From the NCBI RefSeq assembly GCF_014529625.1, contig NZ_CP076039.1, forward strand, positions 3,596,001-3,660,000: DNA of 64,000 nucleotides. The letters are read 5' to 3'. Made by a program: the position numbers and the translations under genes. The DNA is from Candidatus Pelagisphaera phototrophica (GTDB lineage Bacteria > Verrucomicrobiota > Verrucomicrobiia > Opitutales > Opitutaceae). Within the stretch, counting starts at the first letter, position 1. Every line of letters begins with the position of its first letter. Positions 7,992-16,935 of this stretch are shown here, in pieces. Under the pieces are notes generated by a model, which did no database searches, had not been told where the DNA came from, and saw only the letters and a list, made by a program, of their open reading frames with translations.

Positions 7992-8903
7992 ATGACCTTT
8001 GCCCTTAGGACTGCTTTAAATCCGAGTGCTATCCTAACCTACGCTGTAGCGTTATTCTTCTTAACATCTTGCTCCAGAGAGACTACCCAAAATCGTACTG
8101 CCTTAAAACTTGGATATATCTCCTCGGAGATAACGGTTAGAGATCGAGAGGAGGCATTCAAGACATTAAGGGACTACCTAGAAGAGCAGCTTTCTAACCC
8201 TGTGGAGCTCGTTCAAACCGCCGCGTATGAACCGGCAATCGAAGCCATGAAATCTGGCGAGATCGATATCCTCCACTTCGGATCCTATTCTTATCTTATC
8301 GCGGAAAGCGAAGGATCGGCCGAGGCATTCGCAGTAAAAGGGCAATTGGATCATTCGTCCAGAAACTACGAAAGTATCATTGTTACTCCCGCTGGAAAGC
8401 CTTGGAGTACAATAGAGGAAGCACTTAAGAACAAGGAGAAATTGAAAGTGCTTTTCACCAATCAAGCATCGACTTCAGGCTTTTTGATCCCATCGGCATT
8501 CTATCAATCCAAAGGCATCAATCCAGAAACTTCTTTCGATTCTGTCGAATTTTCCAACAGTCATGTTTTGTCGATTCTCTACACCAGCGAAGGAGCCTGC
8601 GACTTGGCTTCCGTCAGTGCTAGCTATCTTAAGGATTTGATCGAGAGAGGGAAAATCGAGTCAGATAGCGTGCGAATTCTTTGGAGGTCCGAGCCCATTC
8701 CAACAGGGCCGGTCGCTTATCGCAGCGGATTAGGCGAAGAAATCAAAGCCTCTATTCGCAGAGCGTTTTTCGAGGTCCACAAGTCTAATCCCATCGTCTG
8801 GGAACGTATCAAAGCCCAATCTTCAGACCAAGACTTTATATACATTCCATTCGATTCTTCAAAACTCGATTGGCTGCGATCCTTGGCCCCATCGAAAAGG
8901 TAA
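7992..8903 (+). CDS. phnD: PhnD-like phosphonate/phosphite ABC transporter substrate-binding lipoprotein
   Basis: Solute-binding protein of the PhnD family, about 303 residues. The N-terminus has a hydrophobic stretch ending in the lipobox FLTSC (Cys near residue 21), so it should be membrane-anchored in the periplasm. Family features: LKLGYISSEITVRDREEAFKTL (first strand-helix, shown in part), AMKSGEIDILHFGSYSYLIA, NQASTSGFLIPSAFYQSKGI and EGACDLASVSASYL, followed by VRILWRSEPIPTGPVAYR. The frame is open from a TTG at 7986; ATG at 7992 is preferred. It closes the phnM operon. The permease (phnE) and ATPase (phnC) genes that should partner it are not in the window, so they are elsewhere or lost. 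Confidence 0.88.
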   Translation: MTFALRTALNPSAILTYAVALFFLTSCSRETTQNRTALKLGYISSEITVRDREEAFKTLRDYLEEQLSNPVELVQTAAYEPAIEAMKSGEIDILHFGSYSYLIAESEGSAEAFAVKGQLDHSSRNYESIIVTPAGKPWSTIEEALKNKEKLKVLFTNQASTSGFLIPSAFYQSKGINPETSFDSVEFSNSHVLSILYTSEGACDLASVSASYLKDLIERGKIESDSVRILWRSEPIPTGPVAYRSGLGEEIKASIRRAFFEVHKSNPIVWERIKAQSSDQDFIYIPFDSSKLDWLRSLAPSKR

Positions 8904-9050
8904 GTAAATAACTGAACGTACTCGAGTAGACTAGCATATTTGAACTAGGTTCATCTATTATTTTACACTGGGTCTTCAACTTTCAGCATGCAATAGCATC
9001 GATGTCCAAAAGGGGATTTTTCGCCTAACCGACTGATTAGAAGCTAAACA

Positions 9051-9132
9051 CCACAAGAAAAGTCACTTACGAGAATTGGCTTTGATCGGCTCCACCGGCC
9101 TCCGTTGGCATCGGCGAGGGCTTTTCTTGTGG
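9051..9132. other. 12-bp perfect inverted repeat with 58-base GC-rich loop between convergent genes
   Basis: CCACAAGAAAAG at 9051-9062 pairs perfectly with CTTTTCTTGTGG at 9121-9132. It lies between the ends of the phnD operon (8903) and the HEAT-repeat gene (9151). The loop has GC-rich direct repeats (GGCTCC/GGCCTCC, GATCGGC/CATCGGC). No T-run follows either arm, so it is not a textbook terminator; a shared transcript end or a small structured RNA are both possible. The rest of 8904-9150 shows nothing. Confidence 0.4.
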
Positions 9133-9150
9133 CTTCAATCGCTGAAAACC

Positions 9151-10617
9151 TTAAAGATTGATAACGCGTTCTTGCAAAGCCGTTGATCCGAACTCAGGAG
9201 CTAGCTTCTTAAGCAAGGAAACAATCATTCTCTTCGATTCGCCTGATTTAGAGTTTGCAATGGTATAAAGCTGATCGAGATCCGAACTATCTGCAATCAC
9301 CGACAAAGTTTTCAATGCTCCCCTTGCGAACGCAGGTTCCTTACCTTTTACTGCCTCGAGCAGGTGCATCTTCGCATCCGGGATATTTCGATACACAAGG
9401 ACTTTCTGAGCTAACAAAACCTTTTTCGAGTGAGACGACTTGAGCATTCCAGCCAGCCGTTTGTCAAACTCAGGAGTGTCAATCTGAGCTATCGCCGAAG
9501 CGGCCTTGATCTGAGACGCTCGATCCCCGTTTTCGAACGTATTTAGCAGAAGATCGATCGATCGCTTCGAACCGACGTCGCCAATCAGGTCGAGGGCGTT
9601 TAGCCGGAGACTCTCGTCACCAATTTCGATAACTTTTTGCGCTATCGATTCAGCAACCTCATCTTCGACGTTATTGAGTCCCCCTAGGACGATAAGCATA
9701 TCCTCAGACCCCATTTCAACCACTCGATCAAGAACTGCCCGTTGAAATTTCTCCACCCCACTCGAAAGAGCGGACTCAATCGCGATCGTTCTAAGATCCG
9801 CTTCTTCACTTTTTAACCCTAGTCCAATCGCATCTTCAACATCTCGATCCTGGCGCTTGATCAATATCCTCAAGGCGGCACGGCGCGATGCGGCGTCCCT
9901 TCCTTGGGAGAATATGTCGTGAAGCAGGTTTGAATCCACTGAGGGATTGGACAAAAGGGATCGCTCAATCGCTTGATTAACCGGTCCTGAGCGAGCGTCG
10001 CTGTAGGCATTACGCAGCGTTCTTAGCGAGCCACTATTACCAATTTCTCCGAGAGCCCAAGCCGCAGTTACCGAGATTGATTCGCTACTATTATCTAGCT
10101 CATTGGCAATAAAACGAACCGACGATGACTCACCACGGAGAGCAAGAGACTTTAGAATATTCAGCTTCCCTTCCGTATTCATTTTTCCATAGGCCGCTTT
10201 CAACGCATTGCTTGCTTTGCTTCCCCGGATCGATTCGATTGCCGCTCGGGCTTCCTCTGCCAGGTGCTTATCCCTTCCCATCATAATCTGAGCCAAGGGA
10301 CTGACTGCTTTGGAAGTCCCCACTCTAGCCAATTGACGCAAAATATACTTCTTCGCTTCGACTGGGATGTCATTTTGAACCAACGCATACAAAAGATCAT
10401 CCGTTATTTTCGATGCTCCGTTAGCCCTCGCCGGAGCAGTCGCATCGGAAACGAGGACCTCCAAATCACGCCTCGCAACGTACTGCACATCCGGGTCGCT
10501 GTTGCGGAATATTTTTGAGATGACAATTACTCTGTCTCTGTATTCTCCTGCGAATGACAAGGTGGAGGATACAAGGACTAGCTTCAGGGCCAACGTCCAA
10601 TTCGATGAAATTTTCAT
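9151..10617 (-). CDS. Secreted HEAT-repeat protein
   Basis: 488 residues: a signal peptide (KISSNWTLALKLVLVSST then LSFAGEYRD), then a continuous array of HEAT/PBS-lyase-like repeats, helical pairs of about 30 residues with the recurrent pattern A-x-x-A-L-G-x-I (for example VSVTAAWALGEIGNSGSL and IKAASAIAQIDTPEF). It is a helical solenoid scaffold; no catalytic motif is seen. The ATG at 10617 is used; the longer frame begins with TTG and only adds MKSLI. It follows the Gfo/Idh/MocA gene by 26 bases and is probably co-transcribed. HEAT proteins paired with oxidoreductases are frequent in Planctomycetes-Verrucomicrobia carbohydrate loci; the partner here is unknown. Confidence 0.78.
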   Translation of the reverse strand: MKISSNWTLALKLVLVSSTLSFAGEYRDRVIVISKIFRNSDPDVQYVARRDLEVLVSDATAPARANGASKITDDLLYALVQNDIPVEAKKYILRQLARVGTSKAVSPLAQIMMGRDKHLAEEARAAIESIRGSKASNALKAAYGKMNTEGKLNILKSLALRGESSSVRFIANELDNSSESISVTAAWALGEIGNSGSLRTLRNAYSDARSGPVNQAIERSLLSNPSVDSNLLHDIFSQGRDAASRRAALRILIKRQDRDVEDAIGLGLKSEEADLRTIAIESALSSGVEKFQRAVLDRVVEMGSEDMLIVLGGLNNVEDEVAESIAQKVIEIGDESLRLNALDLIGDVGSKRSIDLLLNTFENGDRASQIKAASAIAQIDTPEFDKRLAGMLKSSHSKKVLLAQKVLVYRNIPDAKMHLLEAVKGKEPAFARGALKTLSVIADSSDLDQLYTIANSKSGESKRMIVSLLKKLAPEFGSTALQERVINL

Positions 10618-10643
10618 AATCAAGCTTTTCAAAAATCTGAGGT

Positions 10644-11918
10644 CTAACCGAGTAACCCATAGTGCGCTCTTCGAGGACGGCTAATCCACTTGGCCGCTTC
10701 CGCGTCTCCCACAATGGTCTCCTTGACCGGATCCCAGCGCACAGGGCGCTTCAGTCTTTCTGAAATTCCAGACAAATGGCAAATCGTGGCAGTGCGGTGG
10801 CCAATCCCTACATGGCAAATCGGCTGCTTGCGGGAACGAATGGCGTTGAGCCAATCAGCCCGATGGTCGCTTGATTCGTAAAGTCGAGTATCGCTGGGTT
10901 TCAGCACTACATTCTTGAGAGAAACCGGGTCCGTATCGAGCTTGTCTCCGCGGCTCACTCTCACTTCGCCCTCCTCTCCCATAAACCGGATCATATGGCC
11001 ATTGCCCTCATATCCGCGTATTATTTTCGTTCCATCTCCGTATACGTAATATTGATACTCCTCGCCCTTGTATCCCTTGGGTACAAACTCCACCGGTCCC
11101 GATTCATCCCTGCCTAGTGCCCACTGGATAATATCGTAGTGGTGAGCTCCCCAATCGCCGTTCTTGCGGGAACCGTAGTCCCAGAAGCGACGCCAGCCTC
11201 CTCCGTAGTCCCCCTTAATACGCTCGAGATTGTAGGGCTCCCAAGGAGCAGGGCCGAGCCAGCGATCATAATTTAGTTCTGGTGGAATCGGCTCTGCCTT
11301 ATACTGGGTCGGTTCCGGAAAATTGCCCAATCGGGCGGCGATCGTATGGACTTCGCCAATGTATCCATTCAGAACCAGCTCTGCCGCCTTACGGAATGCT
11401 CCATTGGAACGCTGCTGCGATCCCACCTGCAATATACTTCCGTAGCGCTCCGCAGTAGCTCGCATGACTTTTCCCTCTTCGATGGTCAATGTCATCGGCT
11501 TTTCAACATAGACGTCCTTGCCGTTCTTCATCGCTTCAATCGATATCTGGGCGTGCCAATGATCAGGCGTACCCACTACCACCGCATCGATGTCCGGGCG
11601 AGTCATAACCTCTTCGTAGTATTCGTACGTTGGACACGCCTTTCCATTGACCTCTTTAACCTCCGCCTGGGCGATATCCAGCTTTCTTGAATCCACGTCG
11701 CATAAGGCGACCACTTCTACGGAGTCTCTACCCAGATGGTATTTGCGATGACCCACCATTATCTTTCCATGGCCAATGAGACCCATGTTGATACGGCTAT
11801 TCGGTCCTGTGCGCTTTCCCAGACCCAATACGGATGCGGGCAAAACCAGGGGAGCAGAGATAGCGGCAGCCGCCTTGACGGTCGTTTTTAAAGCAGTCCG
11901 ACGTGTGATTTTCTTCAT
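10644..11918 (-). CDS. Gfo/Idh/MocA family oxidoreductase with Tat signal
   Basis: NAD(P)-dependent sugar oxidoreductase, 424 residues. A twin-arginine leader (KKITRRTALKTTVKAAAA, cleaved near residue 32) points to folded export. The Rossmann part has NMGLIGHGKIMVGHRKYH, VVALCDVDSRKL and AVVVGTPDHWHAQIS; the EKP motif appears as VYVEKPMTLTIEE. The C-terminal substrate domain has WRRFWDYGSRKNGDWGAHHY, with the aromatic and His residues typical of the GH109-like or secreted dehydrogenase groups abundant in Verrucomicrobiota. It probably acts on a sugar or glycoside in the periplasm using a tightly bound cofactor. ATG at 11918 gives a complete Tat leader. Upstream of the HEAT-repeat gene. Confidence 0.88.
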   Translation of the reverse strand: MKKITRRTALKTTVKAAAAISAPLVLPASVLGLGKRTGPNSRINMGLIGHGKIMVGHRKYHLGRDSVEVVALCDVDSRKLDIAQAEVKEVNGKACPTYEYYEEVMTRPDIDAVVVGTPDHWHAQISIEAMKNGKDVYVEKPMTLTIEEGKVMRATAERYGSILQVGSQQRSNGAFRKAAELVLNGYIGEVHTIAARLGNFPEPTQYKAEPIPPELNYDRWLGPAPWEPYNLERIKGDYGGGWRRFWDYGSRKNGDWGAHHYDIIQWALGRDESGPVEFVPKGYKGEEYQYYVYGDGTKIIRGYEGNGHMIRFMGEEGEVRVSRGDKLDTDPVSLKNVVLKPSDTRLYESSDHRADWLNAIRSRKQPICHVGIGHRTATICHLSGISERLKRPVRWDPVKETIVGDAEAAKWISRPRRAHYGLLG

Positions 11919-12006
11919 AATAGATTAGGGAACAACAATACGAGTGGGCCAGCAGACGACGAACGGAGTGAACATCGTCTAAAAGTAATAAATGCGAGTA
12001 TCTGGA

Positions 12007-12768
12007 TTAACGATCGCTTTGCTTAATGGTCAACGCCAGAGTTTCAGTACTCGTAAATCCCGGTGGCGCTTTGAAACGAGCGAGCCGTTTGAATCCATCA
12101 ATTACTTTCTGATCAAATACGGCGTCCCCACTCGATGCGACCACTCGAGCCCCTGAAATACGGCCCGTAGGAGCCAGATCGAATTGAACCTTCGTTCTCA
12201 AAGGACTCCCCGCGAGTGGATGTATCTCCACCGAGCCAGAGATCGCCTGGATAAGCTGCCCAAAGTAGGACTCCAACTGACTCTGGTCCGAGGCGGTCAA
12301 CGATCCAATGGTGGACTCAGGCAGCACCACATCGATGTCTTTGAGCCCAGTCACGAGGGTCTCAACCACTTTGTCTAATTGGTTGTTACGCTTAGGGGAA
12401 GGCTTTTGCGTGGGAACTCGCTGTTTTTGGATAGGATTAGTGCTCCTGAAGTCGTCGAAATTAATGACTTTTGGGGGCTCGGGCTCGACGGGAATCACTT
12501 CCTCCGGTTTAACAACGGGTTCGGGCGGCAATTCTCTTGGCTCTGGATCCGGAATCTCGTCAAGCGTGGGTAGATCCAAGTCTTCGGGTACGTACTCAAC
12601 CGGCTTCGACTCAGGCGCCCCGGCACTGGCAGGAGGAGCATATAGTTCGAAAACGAGCTCTTCCGGCGCCTTTTCTGGCTGAACCATTGATTTAACGAGG
12701 AACACCACAATAATCCCGAAGTGCAAACTCGCGGAAAAAATGAGAGGACCTCTCTGATCGAAATACAT
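12007..12768 (-). CDS. tonB: TonB-family energy transducer of the ExbB-ExbD-TonB operon
   Basis: 253 residues: one N-terminal membrane helix (about 8-27, GPLIFSASLHFGIIVVFLVK), a proline/glutamate-rich spacer (about 55-105, with EIPDPEPRELPPEPVVKPEE), a charged linker, and a C-terminal TonB_C-like domain with VQFDLAPTGRISGARVVASS and the terminal strand ETLALTIKQ. Third gene of a compact minus-strand operon after the ExbB-like and ExbD-like genes (gap 23 bases). The order and the domain composition are also close to TolQ-TolR-TolA, but the C-terminal region reads as TonB. It differs from the TonB at 1412-2224, so the organism has at least two energisers. Confidence 0.85.
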   Translation of the reverse strand: MYFDQRGPLIFSASLHFGIIVVFLVKSMVQPEKAPEELVFELYAPPASAGAPESKPVEYVPEDLDLPTLDEIPDPEPRELPPEPVVKPEEVIPVEPEPPKVINFDDFRSTNPIQKQRVPTQKPSPKRNNQLDKVVETLVTGLKDIDVVLPESTIGSLTASDQSQLESYFGQLIQAISGSVEIHPLAGSPLRTKVQFDLAPTGRISGARVVASSGDAVFDQKVIDGFKRLARFKAPPGFTSTETLALTIKQSDR

Positions 12769-12791
12769 GGCTCTACCCCGAACTACCGAAT

Positions 12792-13214
12792 CTATGCGTC
12801 TTCTGGACGCGTGACCAGATTGATTCGTTTCAAGTTATTCTTTTTCAAAAGGTCCAGCAGCGTCACTACATACTGGTAGGGCGTATCGCCATTGGCCCGT
12901 ATCGCCAGCACCGGGGGATCGCTCATATCCCCGTAACGGGCGAGTTCGTTTTCCAGTTCCAGCATGCCCACCGGATTTCCATCCATCTGATACCCCTCCG
13001 TCGTAACCAACAGGTCAACCGAATCCGGGACAGCCGACTGGGCCTGATTCGGAGTCGCCACCGGCAGGTCGATCTCCATCAGTTGCTCATTTTCGATGAG
13101 CGGCGTGCTGATCATGAAGATAATGAGCAAAGCAAAGCCAAGGTCGATTAGAGCCGTTACATTGAGCTCCGAATTCGCCTCGAGGGATTTTTGTCTGTGA
13201 AACGATCTACCCAT
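12792..13214 (-). CDS. exbD: ExbD/TolR family biopolymer transport protein
   Basis: 140 residues: a short cytoplasmic N-terminus, one membrane helix carrying the conserved Asp (ELNVTALIDLGFALLIIFMI; Asp in ALIDLGFALL), then the periplasmic domain ending in ANGDTPYQYVVTLLDLLKKN, the standard ExbD/TolR C-terminal motif. The membrane Asp is the proton-carrying residue of the family. Second gene of the operon, 10 bases after the ExbB-like gene and 23 before tonB. Confidence 0.93.
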   Translation of the reverse strand: MGRSFHRQKSLEANSELNVTALIDLGFALLIIFMISTPLIENEQLMEIDLPVATPNQAQSAVPDSVDLLVTTEGYQMDGNPVGMLELENELARYGDMSDPPVLAIRANGDTPYQYVVTLLDLLKKNNLKRINLVTRPEDA

Positions 13215-13224
13215 CAGAAGATCC

Positions 13225-13965
13225 TTAGCGGCTCTCGAGCTCGATCATGTCCGCGAGGGCGCTGGCAAAGTTCTGCAGCTCCGTCACCAATACCTTGGTA
13301 CGGGAAAGAAGAAAGTTGTAGCCAAACACCGACGGGATCGCGACGCACAAACCCGCCACCGTCGTAAGCAATGCGCCCGATACACCCGGGGCCAAGTTCT
13401 GCAGCGTCGCCGTCGCCTGTAATCCGACTGCGCCAAAGGCGTCCATAACCCCCCAAACGGTACCGAGCAGGCCGAAAAACGGCGCCCCTGACACAATCGT
13501 AGCCAGGAAAATCATGCTCGATTCGTAACTAAGGGTCTTATTGGCCAACGCTCGCTGCAGCGCGTTTTCGACATGCTCCACTCGGGCGGCTCGGAGTTGC
13601 TCGATACTTTCCCCCGCTTTCGGGTCAATCCGATGGTAGGCTTCGATCGCATCGGAATAAAGCGCGGCGTAAGGCACTCGCTTGGGAGCCTTAAACGTCG
13701 ACGGGGCATTCAGGATGGAACTCAGCCGATGCAGCGATTGCTCAAATCCAAGATTGTAGAGGCGTAAACGTTTCAGTTCCCAGTATTTGCCAAGCATCAC
13801 TGCCCAGGCGCACACACTGAAAAACGCCAAGGCGAATATGATAGCCTTACCCGCCGGGTTACTTTGGGTGAAATAGGTGAAAACGTTCGGTCCGCCTCCA
13901 GCGGCAATTAAAGTAGTAACGTCCATGGGAATAGGCATAGTTCGCATTTCAGGCCGGACGAACAT
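13225..13965 (-). CDS. exbB: MotA/TolQ/ExbB family proton channel protein
   Basis: 246 residues with the three membrane helices of ExbB/TolQ: one near residues 35-55 (GKAIIFALAFFSVCAWAVML) and two at about 150-175 and 195-220 (MIFLATIVSGAPFFGLLGTV, then the APGVSGALLTTVAGLCVAIP signature). This forms the pentameric proton channel with ExbD. ATG at 13965 has a TAGG ribosome-binding site about 6 bases upstream; ATG codons at 13947 and later are also possible. First gene of the exbB-exbD-tonB operon; the promoter should lie in the 157 bases before the divergent sugar kinase. Confidence 0.92.
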   Translation of the reverse strand: MFVRPEMRTMPIPMDVTTLIAAGGGPNVFTYFTQSNPAGKAIIFALAFFSVCAWAVMLGKYWELKRLRLYNLGFEQSLHRLSSILNAPSTFKAPKRVPYAALYSDAIEAYHRIDPKAGESIEQLRAARVEHVENALQRALANKTLSYESSMIFLATIVSGAPFFGLLGTVWGVMDAFGAVGLQATATLQNLAPGVSGALLTTVAGLCVAIPSVFGYNFLLSRTKVLVTELQNFASALADMIELESR

Positions 13966-14122
13966 CCAGACCTAGTCCTTTGAAACCTTCCGCGCGGGAG
14001 CGTTCAATAAATTTCCATCTAAGCGGTAGAAAATTAACACTTGTTTCGCTGGATGCAGAATTACGGTTGCTCTGGCCAGATTCCTTGCTCTTATTCCGAA
14101 ACGAAAACCAAAGCACCCTTTC

Positions 14123-15235
14123 ATGGAATACATACAACGCGCCATTCAAGAACTGCAGGACAAACGAGGGAACCAATCCGGCAAACGAGCTCTAGTTGGG
14201 CTTGATGGATTTGTGGATACTATCATCCACCTCGTCGCCAAGCGCCATGGGATCGGGGACGACTTCTCCCGCATCGAGACAATCGAGGATTTCGGAAACC
14301 GGATTCTGGGAGCAGTTGGCAAGAGCGCCAATATCGAGATGTATCCCAAGATGGAGAAACTCGGCGGCAACGGACCAATTATGGCCAACGCGCTTTGCGC
14401 CACAGGATTTCCCCTAACCTATATCGGAGCGCTAGGGAAAAACGCGGTGCATCCGGTTTTCGAGGAATTCGCCAACAAAACGAGCGCTGTATGCGTGTCG
14501 GACCCCGGCTTCACCAACGCGTTGGAGTTTAACGACGGCAAGGTTATGATGGGGATTACCAAAACCCTGGACGATCTCAACTATGAGTCTATCATCGAGA
14601 CAATGGGTGAAGGAGCGTTTCTCGATACTCTGTCCAAGTCCAGCCTCGTTGCTCTCGTCAATTGGACTATGATCCCGCACATGAACGCAATTTTCGCGGC
14701 ACTCACGGATCGCGTCCTTCCCAGCCTCCCCTCCATTGACGGGGGACGAACCTTCTTTTTCGATCTTGCCGATCCTGAAAAGCGGGCACAGGGAGAGCTT
14801 ATCGAAGCGCTCCACGCGATAGCGAAGTTCCAGAACTTCGGTAACGTTACCCTGGGTCTTAATCTGAAAGAAGGGCAGCAGGTCAGCGAAGCGTTCCAGC
14901 TCGGAGAAAGCGGCGAAGACGCAGACTCCCTCAAGCGGCTCGCAGCGAAGATACGACGGGAATTGAACGTGAGCACCGTGGTCGTGCACCCCACCAGATG
15001 TGCTGCTTGCGCCACGAAAGATGGAGAATGGTGCGTTGACGGTCCCTATGTGGAAAACCCGAAGATCACGACTGGAGCGGGCGACCATTTTAACGCTGGA
15101 TTTTCCACCGGACAAATGCTCGGTCTTTCGCCCGAAGCTTGCCTGACCGTCGGCGTTTCCGTTTCCGGATTCTATGTCCGCACAGCGGTAAGTCCTTCCC
15201 TCAACGATATCGACAGCTTTCTGAGAAGCTGGTAG
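14123..15235 (+). CDS. PfkB-family carbohydrate kinase
   Basis: Ribokinase-fold sugar kinase, 370 residues. N-terminal VGLDGFVDTIIHLVAKRHG replaces the usual GE..D start; the glycine-rich MEKLGGNGPIMANALCATGF matches the PfkB first signature, and the C-terminal KITTGAGDHFNAGFSTGQML is the second signature with the catalytic Asp (GAGDHFNAG). The length and the VVHPTRCAACATKDGEW insert suggest a subgroup specific to this lineage; the sugar is not predictable. A single gene before tmk (9-base gap), probably one transcript with tmk and holB. Confidence 0.85.
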   Translation: MEYIQRAIQELQDKRGNQSGKRALVGLDGFVDTIIHLVAKRHGIGDDFSRIETIEDFGNRILGAVGKSANIEMYPKMEKLGGNGPIMANALCATGFPLTYIGALGKNAVHPVFEEFANKTSAVCVSDPGFTNALEFNDGKVMMGITKTLDDLNYESIIETMGEGAFLDTLSKSSLVALVNWTMIPHMNAIFAALTDRVLPSLPSIDGGRTFFFDLADPEKRAQGELIEALHAIAKFQNFGNVTLGLNLKEGQQVSEAFQLGESGEDADSLKRLAAKIRRELNVSTVVVHPTRCAACATKDGEWCVDGPYVENPKITTGAGDHFNAGFSTGQMLGLSPEACLTVGVSVSGFYVRTAVSPSLNDIDSFLRSW

Positions 15236-15244
15236 CCAATAACT

Positions 15245-15889
15245 ATGACTCAAGCAGACGCTCTGACAGGGAAACTCTTTACATTCGAAGGCTCCGAGGG
15301 AAGCGGTAAATCGACCCAAATCGAGTTGCTTGCGGATGAACTCGAAGGAATGGGAAACGAAGTGATCGTGACTCGTGAGCCGGGGGGAACCGAAATCGGA
15401 GAGGAAATTCGTCATTTGCTTATCCACAACTCCGCCGGAAACGACATGGCCCCTGAAGCCGAGTTGCTGCTTTTCGCGGCCGCCCGTGCCCAATTAGTCA
15501 GGCAAGTCGTCATTCCGGGGCTCCAGGAGGGAAAGATCATTCTTTGCGACCGGTTTCTCGACTCCACAACAGTCTACCAAGGCGCTGCTCGAAGCATCTC
15601 TTCGGATCCCGTCAGCTACATCAACCAGTTCGCAGCGGCCAGCATAACGCCGGACCTGACTTTCATTTTGGACGTTCCTGCGGAAGTTTCGATCGCCCGA
15701 GTCAAGCGGCGCGTAACGGATCTTCCAGACCGCATGGAACAGGAGAACGTGGACTTCTATAAAAAGGTTCGCGAAGGGTACCTGCTCCTGGCTCGCTCGC
15801 TACCCGAGCGATTTCATGTCGTCGATGGCACGAGAGAATTGAGAGAGAATCAGGAGGATATCCTCAAAACGGTGCTCGAGAATATCTGA
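15245..15889 (+). CDS. tmk: Thymidylate kinase
   Basis: Converts dTMP to dTDP with ATP, an essential step for DNA synthesis. 214 residues, standard length. P-loop FEGSEGSGKSTQ, the DRY-type loop as LCDRFLDSTTVYQGAAR, TREPGGTEIGEEIR in the dTMP-binding region, and the LID with RVKRRVTDLPDRMEQENVDF. Followed by the delta' subunit gene, a very common pairing (tmk-holB). Confidence 0.96.
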   Translation: MTQADALTGKLFTFEGSEGSGKSTQIELLADELEGMGNEVIVTREPGGTEIGEEIRHLLIHNSAGNDMAPEAELLLFAAARAQLVRQVVIPGLQEGKIILCDRFLDSTTVYQGAARSISSDPVSYINQFAAASITPDLTFILDVPAEVSIARVKRRVTDLPDRMEQENVDFYKKVREGYLLLARSLPERFHVVDGTRELRENQEDILKTVLENI

Positions 15890-15979
15890 TAGTTACAGGC
15901 TCACTATAAAGTCACAATTAGGCGGTCCATCATAACCCTATCCCGAATAAACTCAGGCGTTTGATTCTACCTCGAAGTC

Positions 15980-16909
15980 GTGACCACTCAAATTGCAGAA
16001 CAGTCCCCAAGCCAGCTAATCGATCGAGCGATACGGGACAACCGCCTTGCCCATGCCCTGCTGATTCACGGACAGAACCTGAAGCAGGTCGAATCGTTTG
16101 CCTACGAACTGACAAGCAAGCTGATCGAGGTAAGTCAAACGGATGACGGAGTAGAGTGGCACCCAGATGTATTCTCCGTCCGGCCTTCGAAAAAATCACG
16201 CATCATATCCGTTGACGACACACGGGAGTTGATCCGCAACATTCAACATTCTCCTCAAAAAGGGGATCGTAAAGTCGCGCTCATTTATGAGGTTGACCGA
16301 CTAAACGCCAGCGCTGCCAATGCCTTTCTTAAGACCCTTGAGGAACCGCCGCTCAACACAACGATCCTTCTTCTCACCACACGGCCCTACTCTCTCCTCG
16401 CAACGATCCGCAGTCGCTGTCAGCTGTTTCGACTTCCCACTTCAAATCAGAGCCTTGCCGATCCACGAGCTCTGGAATGGCTAAAACGCTACCGCGAATG
16501 GTTGTCGGATCTTTTGCATGCCAGACCCGGAGGCAAAGGAACGATTCCTCACTACATAATGGGGCTCTATGGTTTGATAGAACAGTTCCGGCATATCATC
16601 GAGGCCATCACCAAGGAAACCTGGAAAGAACAGTCTCAAAATCTCCCTGAAGAATTGGGCGATGGAGAGAGAATCGCTCTAGAATCACGGATCAGCATTT
16701 CCCTCCGTCAAGACTTCCTCGCTGCCATCGAAGTCACCACGGAAGCCTTCGCACGGGATAGCCTCACGGAGAAACCGAACGTTCCGTCTAAATTGATCGA
16801 TTGTATTCGTGCACTCGAGTCATCGCCTAGGCTGCTAAACTTGAATATGAAGCCAGAGGCAGCCCTCGAGGCGTTTATGCTGCATACCTTAAGAATCTGG
16901 GCCGCCTAG
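15980..16909 (+). CDS. holB: DNA polymerase III delta' subunit-like protein
   Basis: Clamp-loader subunit homologue, 309 residues, with the AAA+ elements of HolB: AHALLIHGQ in the P-loop position (no functional Walker A, as normal for delta'), the SRIISVDDTRELIRNIQHSP stretch, KVALIYEVDRLNASAANAFL with the Walker-B-like patch, KTLEEPPLNTTILLLTTRP, and the arginine-finger SRC motif in TIRSRCQLFRLP. The zinc-binding cysteine cluster usual in this family is not visible. GTG at 15980 is the only start that keeps the full N-terminal domain. Follows tmk by 90 bases. Confidence 0.88.
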   Translation: MTTQIAEQSPSQLIDRAIRDNRLAHALLIHGQNLKQVESFAYELTSKLIEVSQTDDGVEWHPDVFSVRPSKKSRIISVDDTRELIRNIQHSPQKGDRKVALIYEVDRLNASAANAFLKTLEEPPLNTTILLLTTRPYSLLATIRSRCQLFRLPTSNQSLADPRALEWLKRYREWLSDLLHARPGGKGTIPHYIMGLYGLIEQFRHIIEAITKETWKEQSQNLPEELGDGERIALESRISISLRQDFLAAIEVTTEAFARDSLTEKPNVPSKLIDCIRALESSPRLLNLNMKPEAALEAFMLHTLRIWAA

Positions 16910-16935
16910 TCCAATCTGTGATCCAAAAAGTCCGC

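Noticed and set aside
14432-15493. 353-codon minus-strand frame opposite the sugar kinase and tmk
   Set aside because: It is the antisense shadow of two well-supported genes; its product has no family pattern.
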